64,000 bases of DNA from Imperialibacter roseus (GTDB lineage: Bacteria > Bacteroidota > Bacteroidia > Cytophagales > Cyclobacteriaceae): the NCBI RefSeq assembly GCF_032999765.1, contig NZ_CP136051.1:1898417-1962416 (forward strand), read 5' to 3'. The notes under the pieces were generated by a model. The model was not told the origin of the DNA, ran no database searches, and saw nothing but the letters and a program-made list of their open reading frames with translations. Positions 18,727 to 29,021 of the stretch are shown in pieces. The stretch's first letter is position 1. Every line of letters begins with the position of its first letter. Both the position numbers and the translations under genes were made by a program.

Positions 18727-19785
18727 TTAATCGTTAGCAACAACAGGATCAATCACCAGACCTTCTTTCACTCGCAGCAAGTTGGTCGTCATCACCGTGT
18801 CGCCTTTGCTCAGGCCGGAAGTGATTTGTACCGAATTGCTGGTCCTCAAACCAACAGTCACCGTGGTTTGCACCGACTTCCCGTTCCTTACTGTGTACAC
18901 AGTATAACCCGAAAGGTTAGGGATAAGCGCCTGAGAAGGCACCAAAAGTGTGTTTTCTTCGCCACCTATGGGCACAGTCACCGACGCAGACGAACCTGGC
19001 ACCAGCATAAAATCTTTGTTTTCGGCAACGGCTCTTACAAAGAGACTTCTCGTTGTCTGGTCAATTTTTGGGTCAACCACGTTAACAGTGCCCTCATAGG
19101 TGCGGCTATCATTTTCGACCGTAAATGTGACCTTGTCACCCGACTTTATCTTGCTCGCATATTTTTCCGGAAGCGGAAACTCTATTTTCACTTTGCCCAT
19201 GTCCTCCAGGTGGACGAGCGTTGTGTTTGGGTTCACGTAGGCGCCCGGACTAATCCTTCTTATCCCTGTTTTGCCATCAAAAGGTGCCAAAATGCCTGTT
19301 TTCCCTATTTGAATTTGAATCAAATCGATTTCTGCATCAAGCACTTCCTGGGAGTTCAATTCGTTTTCGTATTCCTCACGACTCACCGCCTCTGCTTTGT
19401 AAAGCGCTTCCATCCGCTTTACAGATGAGCTTACAAAGTTCTTACGAGCTTCCAGTATTTTCAATCGCCCCTGTAGCTCCGAGTCGTCGAGTTTGAAAAG
19501 GAGTTGTCCTTTCCTGACCAACTGGCCTTCTGAAAAGTTGATCCTTACCAACCGACCTGCCACTTCACTGGCAACCTCTACTTCTTCATTGGCATATATG
19601 GTCCCCAACACGTTGACCATTTCTTCCAGCGTGGTGTCTTTCACAAGAATTACCTCAGCCGCCAATCCTTTGCTTGGCGAGGTGACGGCAACAGGCGTTA
19701 CTGCCTCTCCATTTCCGTTACGTGTGAGAAAGAATACCAACCCTCCGGCCACTACAATAACTGCGATTATTAGAATTTTCTTCAT
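18727..19785 (-). CDS. RND efflux periplasmic adaptor subunit
   Basis: 352 residues. An N-terminal membrane anchor (MKKILIIAVIVVAGGLVFFL) is followed by a lipoyl half (NEEVEVASEVAGRLVRINFS, GQLVRKGQLLFKLDD), an alpha-hairpin (about residues 105-150), the second lipoyl half (GKTGIRRISPGAYVNPNTTL), a beta-barrel and a membrane-proximal domain ending GDTVMTTNLLRVKEG. It is the first gene of the pump operon. The 358-base gap upstream separates it from the divergent transglutaminase operon. Confidence 0.93.
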   Translation of the reverse strand: MKKILIIAVIVVAGGLVFFLTRNGNGEAVTPVAVTSPSKGLAAEVILVKDTTLEEMVNVLGTIYANEEVEVASEVAGRLVRINFSEGQLVRKGQLLFKLDDSELQGRLKILEARKNFVSSSVKRMEALYKAEAVSREEYENELNSQEVLDAEIDLIQIQIGKTGILAPFDGKTGIRRISPGAYVNPNTTLVHLEDMGKVKIEFPLPEKYASKIKSGDKVTFTVENDSRTYEGTVNVVDPKIDQTTRSLFVRAVAENKDFMLVPGSSASVTVPIGGEENTLLVPSQALIPNLSGYTVYTVRNGKSVQTTVTVGLRTSNSVQITSGLSKGDTVMTTNLLRVKEGLVIDPVVAND

Positions 19786-20143
19786 TACCCCGATTAAAAC
19801 AACTTGAGCACAAATAGACGAGAAATTGGGGCCAGTTTGTTAAGAAATTTTAAGGATGGTAAAATATGGTAAGCGATAGCAAAATATTGTGATGAGTATC
19901 CATTGTGATTGCTTGCACTCAAATCCATCTCACTTTATGAAGTTTTCAATAAAATAACAATTTAGTTATTTATTTCCGTGTAAAATGTCTATTTTTAGTG
20001 ATAAATTTAAAAATTAGCAATCCCCTTTTTCTTCTTCTGCCAAGGCCTGTAAAAGCGCAGGTGCTCAGCAAAACATTAAATGAGAGATTTGCCTTTTATT
20101 AATGGTTTCAGCCACTAAATTGAGCCAAACTTAGGTGTAAAAT
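19786..20143. other. A+T-rich divergent intergenic region
   Basis: 358 bases between the start of the efflux operon (minus) and the start of the transglutaminase operon (plus). It must contain both promoters. It is A+T-rich around 19940-20010. I see no gene, strong hairpin or operator here, and no promoter match that I would stand behind. Confidence 0.6.
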
Positions 20144-23100
20144 ATGTCCGTAAGAGTTGCCATCCGCCACTATACTAGTTACAAGTACGAAAGACAGATC
20201 GAACTTTCGGCACAGGTGATCAGGCTCAGGCCTGCCCCGCATTCCCGCACAATGATCAAAGGATATTCCCTGAACATTGAGCCAAAAAACCATTTTATCA
20301 ACTGGCAGCAAGACCCTTTCGGTAATTACCTGGCCAGGATCGTTTTTCCTGAAAAGGTGGATCATTTCATTGTCGACGTGGAAGTGATCGCTGAAATGGT
20401 GGTCATCAACCCGTTCGATTTTTTTGTTGAAGAATATGCAGAGAAGTTTCCTTTTCAATATGAGGCGTCGCTTCAAAAGCAGCTGCAGCCTTATTTGGAG
20501 GTGACTGAGAATGATGCAGTTCTGAACGACTGGATAGCGAAGGCGAAGCAGAAGATCACAAAGGACATGATCACTGTTGACGTGCTGGTGATGCTCAATC
20601 AAATGCTCAGCCAGGACATCGCCTACCGGATCAGGATGGAGCCCGGCGTGCAAAGTTGCCAGGAGACACTAACGCTAAAGTCTGGCTCCTGCAGGGATTC
20701 CGCATGGTTGCTCGTTCAGATTTTGCGCCACCTGGGGCTGGCTTCACGCTTTGCTTCCGGTTATCTGGTGCAGCTGAAGGCTGATCAAAAGTCGTTGGAG
20801 GGCCCATCCGGGCCTGAGGAGGATTTCACCGACTTGCATGCCTGGACAGAGGTGTATATACCCGGTGCCGGTTGGGTAGGGCTGGATCCCACATCGGGCT
20901 TATTTGCTGGCGAGGGCCATATTCCCCTGGCCTGCACCCCTGACCCACAAAGTGCTGCACCAATTTCTGGTGCTGCCGAGTCAGTGAAGACAGAGTTTCA
21001 CTTCGAAAACAAAGTAACCCGCATTCACGAAAGCCCGAGGGTGACCAAGCCGTACTCTGATGCGCAATGGGAGCAAATACTGGCCATTGGCGATCAGGTC
21101 GATGCAGAGTTTGTAGCCAACGATGTGCGGCTGACCATGGGAGGGGAGCCCACCTTTGTGGCCATGGACAACAACGAAGCGCCCGAGTGGAACACTGACG
21201 CCGATGGAGAACACAAGCGTAAGCTGTCCAATGAGCTTTTTCACAAGCTGAAAGATCAGTTTGGCAATGGTGCGCTCATGCAGTACGGGCAGGGCAAGTG
21301 GTACCCCGGGGAGCCTTTACCCCGCTGGAAACTGGCTTGTTTCTGGAGGAAGGATGGCCTTCCGCTCTGGCACAACGACAAGCTTATGGCTGACCTGAGC
21401 AAAGACTACAAGCTCACCCATGAAGATGCCGGCAAATTCATTAACACGTTAACAGAGTCGCTCCACCTGGATCCTGAGAAGATTCACCCGGGCTATGAAG
21501 ACCCCTTCTATTTCGCCTGGGAGGAAAGTCAGGTGCCGGTAAATGTTGATCCGTTAAAGAAAGACCTGAAGTCGTCACTGGAGAGACAAAAGCTGGCTGA
21601 ATTGCTCAGCCAGGGAATGGACAACCCCGTGGCGTTCACTGTGCCGCTTCAGTGGGATTTTGAGAGCCAAAACTGGCAGAGCTGCCGGTGGGAGTTCAGA
21701 CGGAAGCATTTGTTCCTTATCCCGGGCAATTCGCCGGCGGGGCTTCGGCTTCCGCTAAAATCGATTCAACACTTTGATGAGGACAAGCTGGAAGTGAGGC
21801 CTGAAAGAAGCCTTTTCGAAGAAGTAAATGCACTACCAGCTATTGGTGATGTGAAAGCGGAGTTTGTAAAAGAAGAAAAGGGCTTTAACAACGATAAAGT
21901 AATTTTTAAAACTGCGCTCGGTGTGGAAATCAGGCAGGGAAAGCTGTTTGTGTTTCTTCCTCCGGTGACTCACTTTGAGCATTACATGCTGCTGGTTTCG
22001 GCCATCGAGCAAACGGCCGAAAAGCTACAGCTACCCGTGCTGATTGAGGGGTACGACCCGCCGTCCGACAATCGAATTCAAAAGCTCATGATTACGCCAG
22101 ATCCTGGCGTAATTGAAGTGAACATTCATCCGGCGTCTTCATGGAAGGAGCTCAAGGATAATTACGACATCCTGTACCAAAAGGCGGCAGAAACCAAGTT
22201 GGTGACTGAGAAATTCAATCTCGATGGTCGTCACACCGGTACCGGCGGAGGTAATCACGTCACCCTTGGTGGGGTAACGCCAGCCGACAGCCCCTTGCTT
22301 CGCCGCCCCGACGTGCTCAAAAGCTTTATCACTTACTGGCAGCACCATCCGGCACTTTCATACCTTTTTTCTACACAATTTATTGGGCCAACCAGCCAGG
22401 CACCGAGGGTGGATGAGGGCCGGGACGAAATCCTTTACGAGCTGGAGTTGGCCTTTCAGCAGGTGCCCGACATGAAAGAGGACGATGTACCCTATTGGCT
22501 GGTAGACCGAATCTTCCGCAACCTGCTGGTAGACATCACAGGCAACACCCATCGGGCGGAATTTTGTATTGATAAGCTCTATTCACCGGACTCCTCATCC
22601 GGCAGGCTGGGTATTTTGGAATTCCGTGGCTTCGATATGCCTCCCCATTACCGCATGAGCATGGTTCAGTTCCTTTTGATCAGAACGCTGCTGAGCTGGT
22701 TCTGGAAGACGCCCTACAACCACAAGCTGGTGCGCTGGGGCACATCGTTGCACGACAAGTTTATGCTGCCTCACTATTGTTATAAGGACATGACGGAGGT
22801 GGTGAACGACCTCAAGAATGCCGGGTACAACTTCGATGTGTCCTGGTTCGATCCGTTCTTTGCCTTCCGCTTTCCCTTCCTGGGCGAACTGCAGGTCGAC
22901 GATATTCATGTGGAGCTAAAAATGGGCATCGAGCCGTGGCATGTGTTGGGTGAGGAAATGTCCAACTCCGGCACCGCTCGTTTTGTCGATTCTTCATTGG
23001 AAAGGCTACAAGTGAAAATTACCGGATTGACCGAGTCCCGCTACAAGCTGCTTTGCAATGGTTTTGCCATTCCGCTGAAGAATACTGGTACTCAGGGCGA

Positions 23101-23491
23101 GTATGTGGCAGGCATCCGCTATCGGGCCTGGGCACCTCCATCGGCACTGCATCCCACGCTGGGAGTCGACACTCCTCTGGTGATCGATATCTACGACACA
23201 TGGACGAAAAAGTCGGTGGCGGCTTGTCAGTACCACGTGGCTCATCCTGGCGGCAGAAACTATGCGACCTTCCCTGTGAATAGCTATGAGGCGGAAGCGA
23301 GAAGGGTTTCCCGCTTCTTCGACTTTGGGCATTCTATCAATATGGTGGAGCCCACAGTGATGCAGCCTCAGGCGGCTGGCCGGTTTGTGACCAAAATCAA
23401 CATCCTGCCCACTTATGATATAAAAATAGAGGAAGTTAATCAGGATTATCCTAACACTATGGATCTGAGAAGGTACAAAGGGCGAAAATAA
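20144..23491 (+). CDS. Transglutaminase-like / DUF2126 fusion protein
   Basis: A large 1115-residue cytoplasmic protein (no signal or membrane segment). The N-terminal beta domain of bacterial transglutaminases (1-90) precedes the cysteine-protease-fold core, with Cys183 in SGSCRDSAWLLV, His232 in DLHAWTEVYIP and Asp248 in GLDPTSG, an intact triad. From about residue 320 to the end lies DUF2126, with LTMGGEPTFVAMD, GKWYPGEPLPRW, GTGGGNHVTLGG and RVSRFFDFGHS. This architecture is known from operons with circularly permuted ATP-grasp and alpha-E proteins, predicted by comparative genomics to make or modify a peptide. The next two genes complete that set. The substrate is unknown. Confidence 0.92.
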   Translation: MSVRVAIRHYTSYKYERQIELSAQVIRLRPAPHSRTMIKGYSLNIEPKNHFINWQQDPFGNYLARIVFPEKVDHFIVDVEVIAEMVVINPFDFFVEEYAEKFPFQYEASLQKQLQPYLEVTENDAVLNDWIAKAKQKITKDMITVDVLVMLNQMLSQDIAYRIRMEPGVQSCQETLTLKSGSCRDSAWLLVQILRHLGLASRFASGYLVQLKADQKSLEGPSGPEEDFTDLHAWTEVYIPGAGWVGLDPTSGLFAGEGHIPLACTPDPQSAAPISGAAESVKTEFHFENKVTRIHESPRVTKPYSDAQWEQILAIGDQVDAEFVANDVRLTMGGEPTFVAMDNNEAPEWNTDADGEHKRKLSNELFHKLKDQFGNGALMQYGQGKWYPGEPLPRWKLACFWRKDGLPLWHNDKLMADLSKDYKLTHEDAGKFINTLTESLHLDPEKIHPGYEDPFYFAWEESQVPVNVDPLKKDLKSSLERQKLAELLSQGMDNPVAFTVPLQWDFESQNWQSCRWEFRRKHLFLIPGNSPAGLRLPLKSIQHFDEDKLEVRPERSLFEEVNALPAIGDVKAEFVKEEKGFNNDKVIFKTALGVEIRQGKLFVFLPPVTHFEHYMLLVSAIEQTAEKLQLPVLIEGYDPPSDNRIQKLMITPDPGVIEVNIHPASSWKELKDNYDILYQKAAETKLVTEKFNLDGRHTGTGGGNHVTLGGVTPADSPLLRRPDVLKSFITYWQHHPALSYLFSTQFIGPTSQAPRVDEGRDEILYELELAFQQVPDMKEDDVPYWLVDRIFRNLLVDITGNTHRAEFCIDKLYSPDSSSGRLGILEFRGFDMPPHYRMSMVQFLLIRTLLSWFWKTPYNHKLVRWGTSLHDKFMLPHYCYKDMTEVVNDLKNAGYNFDVSWFDPFFAFRFPFLGELQVDDIHVELKMGIEPWHVLGEEMSNSGTARFVDSSLERLQVKITGLTESRYKLLCNGFAIPLKNTGTQGEYVAGIRYRAWAPPSALHPTLGVDTPLVIDIYDTWTKKSVAACQYHVAHPGGRNYATFPVNSYEAEARRVSRFFDFGHSINMVEPTVMQPQAAGRFVTKINILPTYDIKIEEVNQDYPNTMDLRRYKGRK

Positions 23492-23558
23492 TGGTGTGCC
23501 TGCCACCGCTATAATATCTTCACAAATCAACTTTGGAATCACAAAAAATTGGTGAGAT

Positions 23559-26102
23559 TTGGCGATGATTAAATCGTACCTGGCAGACAGAACGAATTCC
23601 AATGAGCCGTTCTTTGATGAGATGACCACGCCCGATGGCAAGGTGTGGCCTCACTGGGAAAAGCTGGCCAATGCCTATGAAAAGCTGGGCATTGAGCGGA
23701 TGGAGCAGCGGAACAAGGAAGTGGGGCAGCAGCTCAGGGAAAATGGGGTGACCTACAATGTGTATGGCGACCCCAACGGGATGAACCGCCCGTGGAATCT
23801 CGACCCGGTTCCCATGGTGTTCAGTCAGAGCGAATGGGAGGTCATAGAGAAAGGCCTTTCTCAAAGAACCGAGCTATTCAATATTATCCTTTCAGATATC
23901 TACGGTGAAAGAAAGCTGATCAGAGACGGGTTGATTCCTTTCGAAATGATTTATAACCACCAGGGTTTTCTCCGCCAGGCAGATAAAATTCGCATACCCG
24001 GGCCCCAACAGCTGGTGCAATACTCGGCCGACCTTGCCCGTGGCCCCAATGGAAAAATGTGGGTACTCCACGACCGAACCGATGCTCCTTCCGGAGCAGG
24101 GTATTCCCTGGAAAACAGGGCTGCCATGACCAGGGTGTTCCCCGACATGATCAGGGAAAACCAGGTAAGGAAAATCTCGTCTTACTATCAAACGCTCAAG
24201 AACACGCTCTCAACACTGTCGTGGAAAAACAAGGAGAACCCGAGGATTGTGATGCTTTCTCCCGGCCCTTCGAACGAGACATTCTTTGAGCATGCCTACC
24301 TTTCTTCTTTCATGGGCTTCACCCTGGTGTTTGCTCAGGACTTGACCATGAGCGACGGCTACATCTGGCTGAAAACGCTGAAGGGCCTGGAGAAGGTGGA
24401 TGTGATTGTAAGGAGGGTGGACGACGTATTTTGTGATCCGCTTGAATTCAGGGCCGACTCGCACTTGGGGGTCGTTGGGCTTATGGAGGCGGTGAGGCAG
24501 AAAAACGTGATGGTGATCAATCCCCTTGGCTGCCGCATCCTCGAAAACCCTGGTTTGATGGCGTTTTTGCCAAAACTAAGCAGGAACGTATTGCAACAGG
24601 AGTTGATACTGCCGTCGGTAGCGACCTGGTGGTGTGGACAGGAAAAGGAAAAGAAGTACGTCCTGGAGAATATCGATAAGCTGATCATCAGGATGATCTA
24701 CCGAAATGACAAAAATAAGTCGGTGTATGGAGGGGAGCTGAGCAAAAGGGAAATTGAGCAGCTAAAAGAAGAAATCAAGGTCAGGCCGTACCTCTTCGTT
24801 GGGCAGGAAATGGTTGATTTTTCAACTACCCCGTCGCTCATTGACGGAAAGCTGGAGGCTAGAAATGCTGTATTCAGAAGCTATGTAGTCGCCGATTCTG
24901 AAAACGAAACCTACTACGTCATGCCGGGAGGGCTGTCACGCAGCTCACCTAAAAAAGGTGTTTTTATTGTTTCTAACCAATCGGGAGGTATTAGTAAAGA
25001 CACCTGGGTGCTGGGTCATGCCAAAGAGCAGGTGCAGGTGAATAGGCCGCCTGTCATTGTGCAGCAAACGGAGAACATATTACCAAGCCGAACCGGAGAA
25101 AATCTGTTTTGGCTGGGGCGCTATTTGGAGCGGACTGTCAGCACCATCAGGCTGATGAGGATTGTGCTGCGAAAGTTCAATGAAACGGACGATGAGGTCA
25201 ACATCGAGCATGATCAAACCCTCGTTACACTGCTGAAGGGGCTTACTTCCCTCACAAGTACGCAGCCGGGCTTTCACGACAAAAGGGTACTCAAAGACCC
25301 CGAAAAGGAGCTCTATTCATTGGCCATTGATCAAAACCGATTTGGGTCACTCGCTCATTCGCTAAAGTCTTTCCTGTCTAATGGCTATGCCATCAGGGAC
25401 CGACTCAGTCTGGATACCTGGCGTATCCTGGATTTGATTTCTGAGGAATGGGAGATTATGAAAATGAATGGCACCAACCTGAGAGGAATCTATCACCGCC
25501 TTGATCATTTGATTGTGCATATGATGGCCTTCAACGGCCTCAATATTGACAACATGACCAGGGAGTCTACCTGGAGGCTGCTTAATATAGGGCGTTTCAT
25601 TGAGTCGTCTATTGGTACCTGCCTGATGCTGCAGGCTACTTTGTCGGCCAAATCCACTTCTGATCAGGAAAAATCGCTCATCGAGCTGATTCTGATGAGC
25701 AACGAAAGCCTGGTGACCTACCGGTACCGCTATCGGTCCAACCTGGAAGTGCTGGGAGTACTGAACCTGTTGCTGGCCGACGACAGAAATCCCCGGGCCA
25801 TTGTGTACATGATTGAACGTATCGATGATCACCTGAAGCAATTGCCGTCTTTGGGCATTGGCACCGGTTTAAGCCCGGCCCGAAAGAAGCTTTTGGAAGC
25901 CCTATCAAAAGTCAGGCTTGTTGATCTCGATGAGTTAGCCGAACTGAAGCCCGACGCTGACACACGCAAGGAATTAAAGCAGTTCCTGGGCGATATCATT
26001 CAGCTCTTGCAGCAAGCTTCCACTTTGATATACGAAAGCTATTTCAGTCACACCCAAAGCCAGTATGGTTTTGTTAAAGCCAACAGGTTGCCAGAGATTT
26101 AA
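23559..26102 (+). CDS. Circularly permuted ATP-grasp (DUF404/DUF407) fused to an alpha-E (DUF403) domain
   Basis: 847 residues. Residues about 20-490 form the type 2 circularly permuted ATP-grasp region, with GMNRPWNLDPVPMV, LSDIYGERKLI, HDRTDAPSGAGYSLENR, SPGPSNETFFEHAYL and RPYLFVGQEM. Such enzymes are predicted to form amide bonds using ATP. From about residue 510 (GENLFWLGRYLERT) to the end the all-helical alpha-E domain follows, with IYHRLDHLIVHMMAFNGL. In many bacteria these are two adjacent genes; here they are one reading frame. It lies 67 bases after the DUF2126 gene and 24 before the second transglutaminase, so the three genes form one operon. The product of the pathway is not known. 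Confidence 0.92.
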   Translation: MAMIKSYLADRTNSNEPFFDEMTTPDGKVWPHWEKLANAYEKLGIERMEQRNKEVGQQLRENGVTYNVYGDPNGMNRPWNLDPVPMVFSQSEWEVIEKGLSQRTELFNIILSDIYGERKLIRDGLIPFEMIYNHQGFLRQADKIRIPGPQQLVQYSADLARGPNGKMWVLHDRTDAPSGAGYSLENRAAMTRVFPDMIRENQVRKISSYYQTLKNTLSTLSWKNKENPRIVMLSPGPSNETFFEHAYLSSFMGFTLVFAQDLTMSDGYIWLKTLKGLEKVDVIVRRVDDVFCDPLEFRADSHLGVVGLMEAVRQKNVMVINPLGCRILENPGLMAFLPKLSRNVLQQELILPSVATWWCGQEKEKKYVLENIDKLIIRMIYRNDKNKSVYGGELSKREIEQLKEEIKVRPYLFVGQEMVDFSTTPSLIDGKLEARNAVFRSYVVADSENETYYVMPGGLSRSSPKKGVFIVSNQSGGISKDTWVLGHAKEQVQVNRPPVIVQQTENILPSRTGENLFWLGRYLERTVSTIRLMRIVLRKFNETDDEVNIEHDQTLVTLLKGLTSLTSTQPGFHDKRVLKDPEKELYSLAIDQNRFGSLAHSLKSFLSNGYAIRDRLSLDTWRILDLISEEWEIMKMNGTNLRGIYHRLDHLIVHMMAFNGLNIDNMTRESTWRLLNIGRFIESSIGTCLMLQATLSAKSTSDQEKSLIELILMSNESLVTYRYRYRSNLEVLGVLNLLLADDRNPRAIVYMIERIDDHLKQLPSLGIGTGLSPARKKLLEALSKVRLVDLDELAELKPDADTRKELKQFLGDIIQLLQQASTLIYESYFSHTQSQYGFVKANRLPEI

Positions 26103-26126
26103 GGCAGCACATTCCTAACGAATGAA

Positions 26127-27002
26127 ATGAAATACAGAGTCACCCACATTACGAAATACGATTACCAAACGCCTACGGCGCTGTGCCACAATATTGTGGT
26201 TCAAAGTCCGGCCCGGCTTCCTTTTCAGCAGGTGAAATCGTATAGGTACAATATTTTCCCCGAGCCCAATTACCTGGCTACCCGCAAAGACTTTTTTGAC
26301 AATGAGTTCATGTATTTTTCGGTGCAAAAAACACATCAGAAGCTGCTGGTGGAGTCGAAAAGTGAGGTGGAAATAGGGATGCCTGCCTGGGCAAACCTTG
26401 ACTCAAAGCAAACCGAACCCTGGGAAGACGTGGTGAGCTGGTTGCAAACCACCGATGCCATGAACGATATTCGCCAGTTTTACCTGGAGTCTACACATGT
26501 GAGCTTTATACCCGGGGTAAAAGAATACACGCTGGAGTCGTTTACACCCGGCAGGCCTGTGATGGATGCCATGCTTGATCTCAACAAGCGGATCAATAAA
26601 GATTTTAAATTCACGCCTGGCTTTACCGACATCAGCACCCCTTTGGAAGAAGTATTCAAACACAGAAAAGGTGTTTGTCAGGACTTTGCCCACTTTTCCC
26701 TTGCCTGTGTGCGGTCTCTTGGTTTGGCCGCAAAGTATGTGAGCGGTTATATCGAAACGATCCCCCCTCCCGGCAAACCCAAGATGGTGGGTGCCGATGC
26801 CTCCCATGCATGGAATGCAGTCTACATTCCCAGCATTGGTTGGGTAGAGTTCGATGCTACCAACAATTTGCTTGTTAAAGATCAGCACATCAGAGTGGCT
26901 TTTGGGCGTGACTTTGCCGACGTGGTGCCGCTGAAGGGCATTGTTTATAGCAATGGAGGCCAGAAAATGGTGGTGACGGTAGATGTGAAACGCTTGGATT
27001 GA
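26127..27002 (+). CDS. Transglutaminase family protein
   Basis: 291 residues, cytoplasmic. The N-terminal bacterial transglutaminase beta domain (1-85) begins MKYRVTHITKYDYQ, the same pattern as the first gene of the operon. The core shows Cys184 in KGVCQDFAHF, His227 in ADASHAWNAVYIP and Asp243 in EFDATNN, so it should be active as a protease, transglutaminase or amide hydrolase. It is the last gene of the ATP-grasp/alpha-E operon. In the predicted system one transglutaminase may cleave or trim the peptide that the ATP-grasp enzyme builds; this is inference from gene association. Confidence 0.92.
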   Translation: MKYRVTHITKYDYQTPTALCHNIVVQSPARLPFQQVKSYRYNIFPEPNYLATRKDFFDNEFMYFSVQKTHQKLLVESKSEVEIGMPAWANLDSKQTEPWEDVVSWLQTTDAMNDIRQFYLESTHVSFIPGVKEYTLESFTPGRPVMDAMLDLNKRINKDFKFTPGFTDISTPLEEVFKHRKGVCQDFAHFSLACVRSLGLAAKYVSGYIETIPPPGKPKMVGADASHAWNAVYIPSIGWVEFDATNNLLVKDQHIRVAFGRDFADVVPLKGIVYSNGGQKMVVTVDVKRLD

Positions 27003-27344
27003 ACCTGCATTTGAATTGCTTTTGCAACTAGATTGCTTGCTTCGGAATTCTCCTGTAGGGCCGTTGTCATTTTTGCAAAATTAAGCCAGGTCGACCCAAA
27101 CCGGTTGGTACACAGCATGTATAAGAATTAACTCTCAGTAAGTATTTTCCTGCTTTTATCGAAGAGTTGATATATAGGAAACTACCATTCTGGTCATAGT
27201 TTTAACGACGTCTATTTTTTTTCAGTTAGATATGAATTTTTCAGGTAAATATTGTAATTTTTACTGTTGTAATTATTGAGTGTTTGCTTTTTCTGGTCTT
27301 ACAACAAATGCATCTTAATCTTTATCATGTAAAACCATTGTAGC
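27003..27344. other. A+T-rich intergenic region before an orphan histidine kinase
   Basis: 342 bases without a credible gene. The region from about 27190 is strongly A+T-rich and likely holds the kinase promoter. No strong hairpin with a T run was seen after the transglutaminase gene. Confidence 0.55.
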
Positions 27345-28958
27345 TTGATAATACTGAAACGTTCATATTTGTTGGTTGTTTTGCTCACCTGCCTGGTACT
27401 TCTGGGTTGGGTGGCGGATATCGAGTTTCTTAAAGGAGTTTTGCCGGGGCTCGAGACCATGAAACCAATCACGGCGTTTTGTTTCCTTCTCTGCGTGGCC
27501 GCTATTCACTTTGGTGGATTCACGTCAATTGTTGGCATGCCCTTCGTTTTCATCATTTCCGGCATGCATCTAATCGAAGTCATAGCCGGCAGGATGTTGT
27601 TCCCAGAGATATCAAGTATAGTATTACGGATGTCTGGCGCCACTTCGTTTTTATTTATGGCGATTTCATTAGCCATAGGGATGTCTGAATGGAAAAGCGA
27701 CAGAGCTACTGTTAGAACGGTCGAACTGATCTTGTTGGCAGGGCTTTTCATCTGCTTCACAGCCCTGCTTGGGTTTATACTGGACTATGAGTCGTTGCAT
27801 CGTGTGACTTTCTTTTCTACGATGGCCATTCATACAGCCATTTGTTTTATGCTGATTTACGGAAGCTTCCTGCTGTCGCAAATAAGTAACAAGGACAGCA
27901 GGTTTCACCTCGTGTTTTCAAAAAACCTCGGAGGCCGGGTAATTTTAAGAAGATGGCTGGTGACCATTACCATTCCGGCTGTCGCCAGCGGCACTATTTT
28001 GCTGGGAGCTATTTACGATTTTTATGACATAGGCTTTGCGTTCATCCTTTTGGCATCATTCTCATCGGCTTTTACAACTATCTTTTTGTTCAGAAAAGCG
28101 AGGGTGATTGAAACAATCGACCTTGAGAATCAACGCCTTCTTTACGAGAAGCAAAAGATAAATGAGGACCTCGAGATACTCAATGAAGCCATTAATGTGA
28201 GTAAGCATGAGCTGGAAATTAAGAATAAGGAATTAGTGAAGGCCGTAGAAGCACTCTACAAGAAAAACAGAGAACTGGATCTCTTCACTTACCATACCTC
28301 GCACGACATCCGTGCCCCTGTTGCCAGTATACTCGGCATTGCGGCCATCGCTATGTCCGAAAGTGACATAGAGAAAATGAAAGAGTATTTTCGTGTCATA
28401 GAAGGCAGAGGCAAGCGGCTGGATAAATTTATTCACCAAATGATCATGTTTACCAGGAATGACAGAACCGCCCTGGAATTGGAGAGAATCAATGTAGAGG
28501 AGGTGCTTGATGACTGTTTGAATGATATAAGGGTAGATCCGCTTTACAGAGGGCTGAAGGTAGAAAAGCAAATAATGCTCGACAACCCCGTGATGATTTT
28601 TGACCGGATCAGGCTAGGTGAGATTTTTGGTAATATTTTGCATAATGCCATCAAATTTCAAAATACCCAGGTGGCTGAAAGCTACCTGAAAATAGCCGTC
28701 ATGGAGGGAGGAGATTATTTGCGGATAATTTTTGAAGACAACGGCATCGGCATTAAAAAGGAATATCAGCCTAAACTATTCCAGATGTTCCAAAGAGCTA
28801 CCGACCAGGTAGAAGGGTCGGGATTGGGGCTTTACATAGTAAAGCAGATGGTGACCAAGTTGGGCGGTAACATAAAGCTGACAAGTGAATATGGCAAGGG
28901 TACAAAAATTGAAATCGATCTGGCCATTAACAAGTTGCAGTTTAATGGTAACAAGTAA
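27345..28958 (+). CDS. Membrane-bound sensor histidine kinase without a linked regulator
   Basis: Up to 537 residues. The frame opens at 27333; the first usable start is the TTG at 27345, just ahead of a membrane segment, so the exact start is uncertain. About eight membrane helices (residues 7-250) form the sensor, with almost no periplasmic domain. A coiled coil (255-315) leads to the H-box TSHDIRAPVASILG (His320), then the N-box GNILHNAIKF, G1 box EDNGIGI, F-box LFQMFQRA and G2 box GSGLGLYIVKQM. The kinase core is complete. No response regulator lies nearby, so the partner is elsewhere. The signal is unknown; a purely membrane sensor suggests a membrane or light/redox cue, but nothing fixes this. 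Confidence 0.85.
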   Translation: MIILKRSYLLVVLLTCLVLLGWVADIEFLKGVLPGLETMKPITAFCFLLCVAAIHFGGFTSIVGMPFVFIISGMHLIEVIAGRMLFPEISSIVLRMSGATSFLFMAISLAIGMSEWKSDRATVRTVELILLAGLFICFTALLGFILDYESLHRVTFFSTMAIHTAICFMLIYGSFLLSQISNKDSRFHLVFSKNLGGRVILRRWLVTITIPAVASGTILLGAIYDFYDIGFAFILLASFSSAFTTIFLFRKARVIETIDLENQRLLYEKQKINEDLEILNEAINVSKHELEIKNKELVKAVEALYKKNRELDLFTYHTSHDIRAPVASILGIAAIAMSESDIEKMKEYFRVIEGRGKRLDKFIHQMIMFTRNDRTALELERINVEEVLDDCLNDIRVDPLYRGLKVEKQIMLDNPVMIFDRIRLGEIFGNILHNAIKFQNTQVAESYLKIAVMEGGDYLRIIFEDNGIGIKKEYQPKLFQMFQRATDQVEGSGLGLYIVKQMVTKLGGNIKLTSEYGKGTKIEIDLAINKLQFNGNK

Positions 28959-29021
28959 ATGAGCAAGTTTCGGGTTTCTATACAGATGGCTTTACTGTTT
29001 TTTTGAGTAAATTTTGAAGCC

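Noticed and set aside
25362-25841. Long antisense frames inside the ATP-grasp gene and elsewhere (for example 20108-20653 and 30013-30690 on the minus strand)
   Set aside because: They mirror strongly coding frames on the other strand, show no recognisable domain and have no separate regulatory space.
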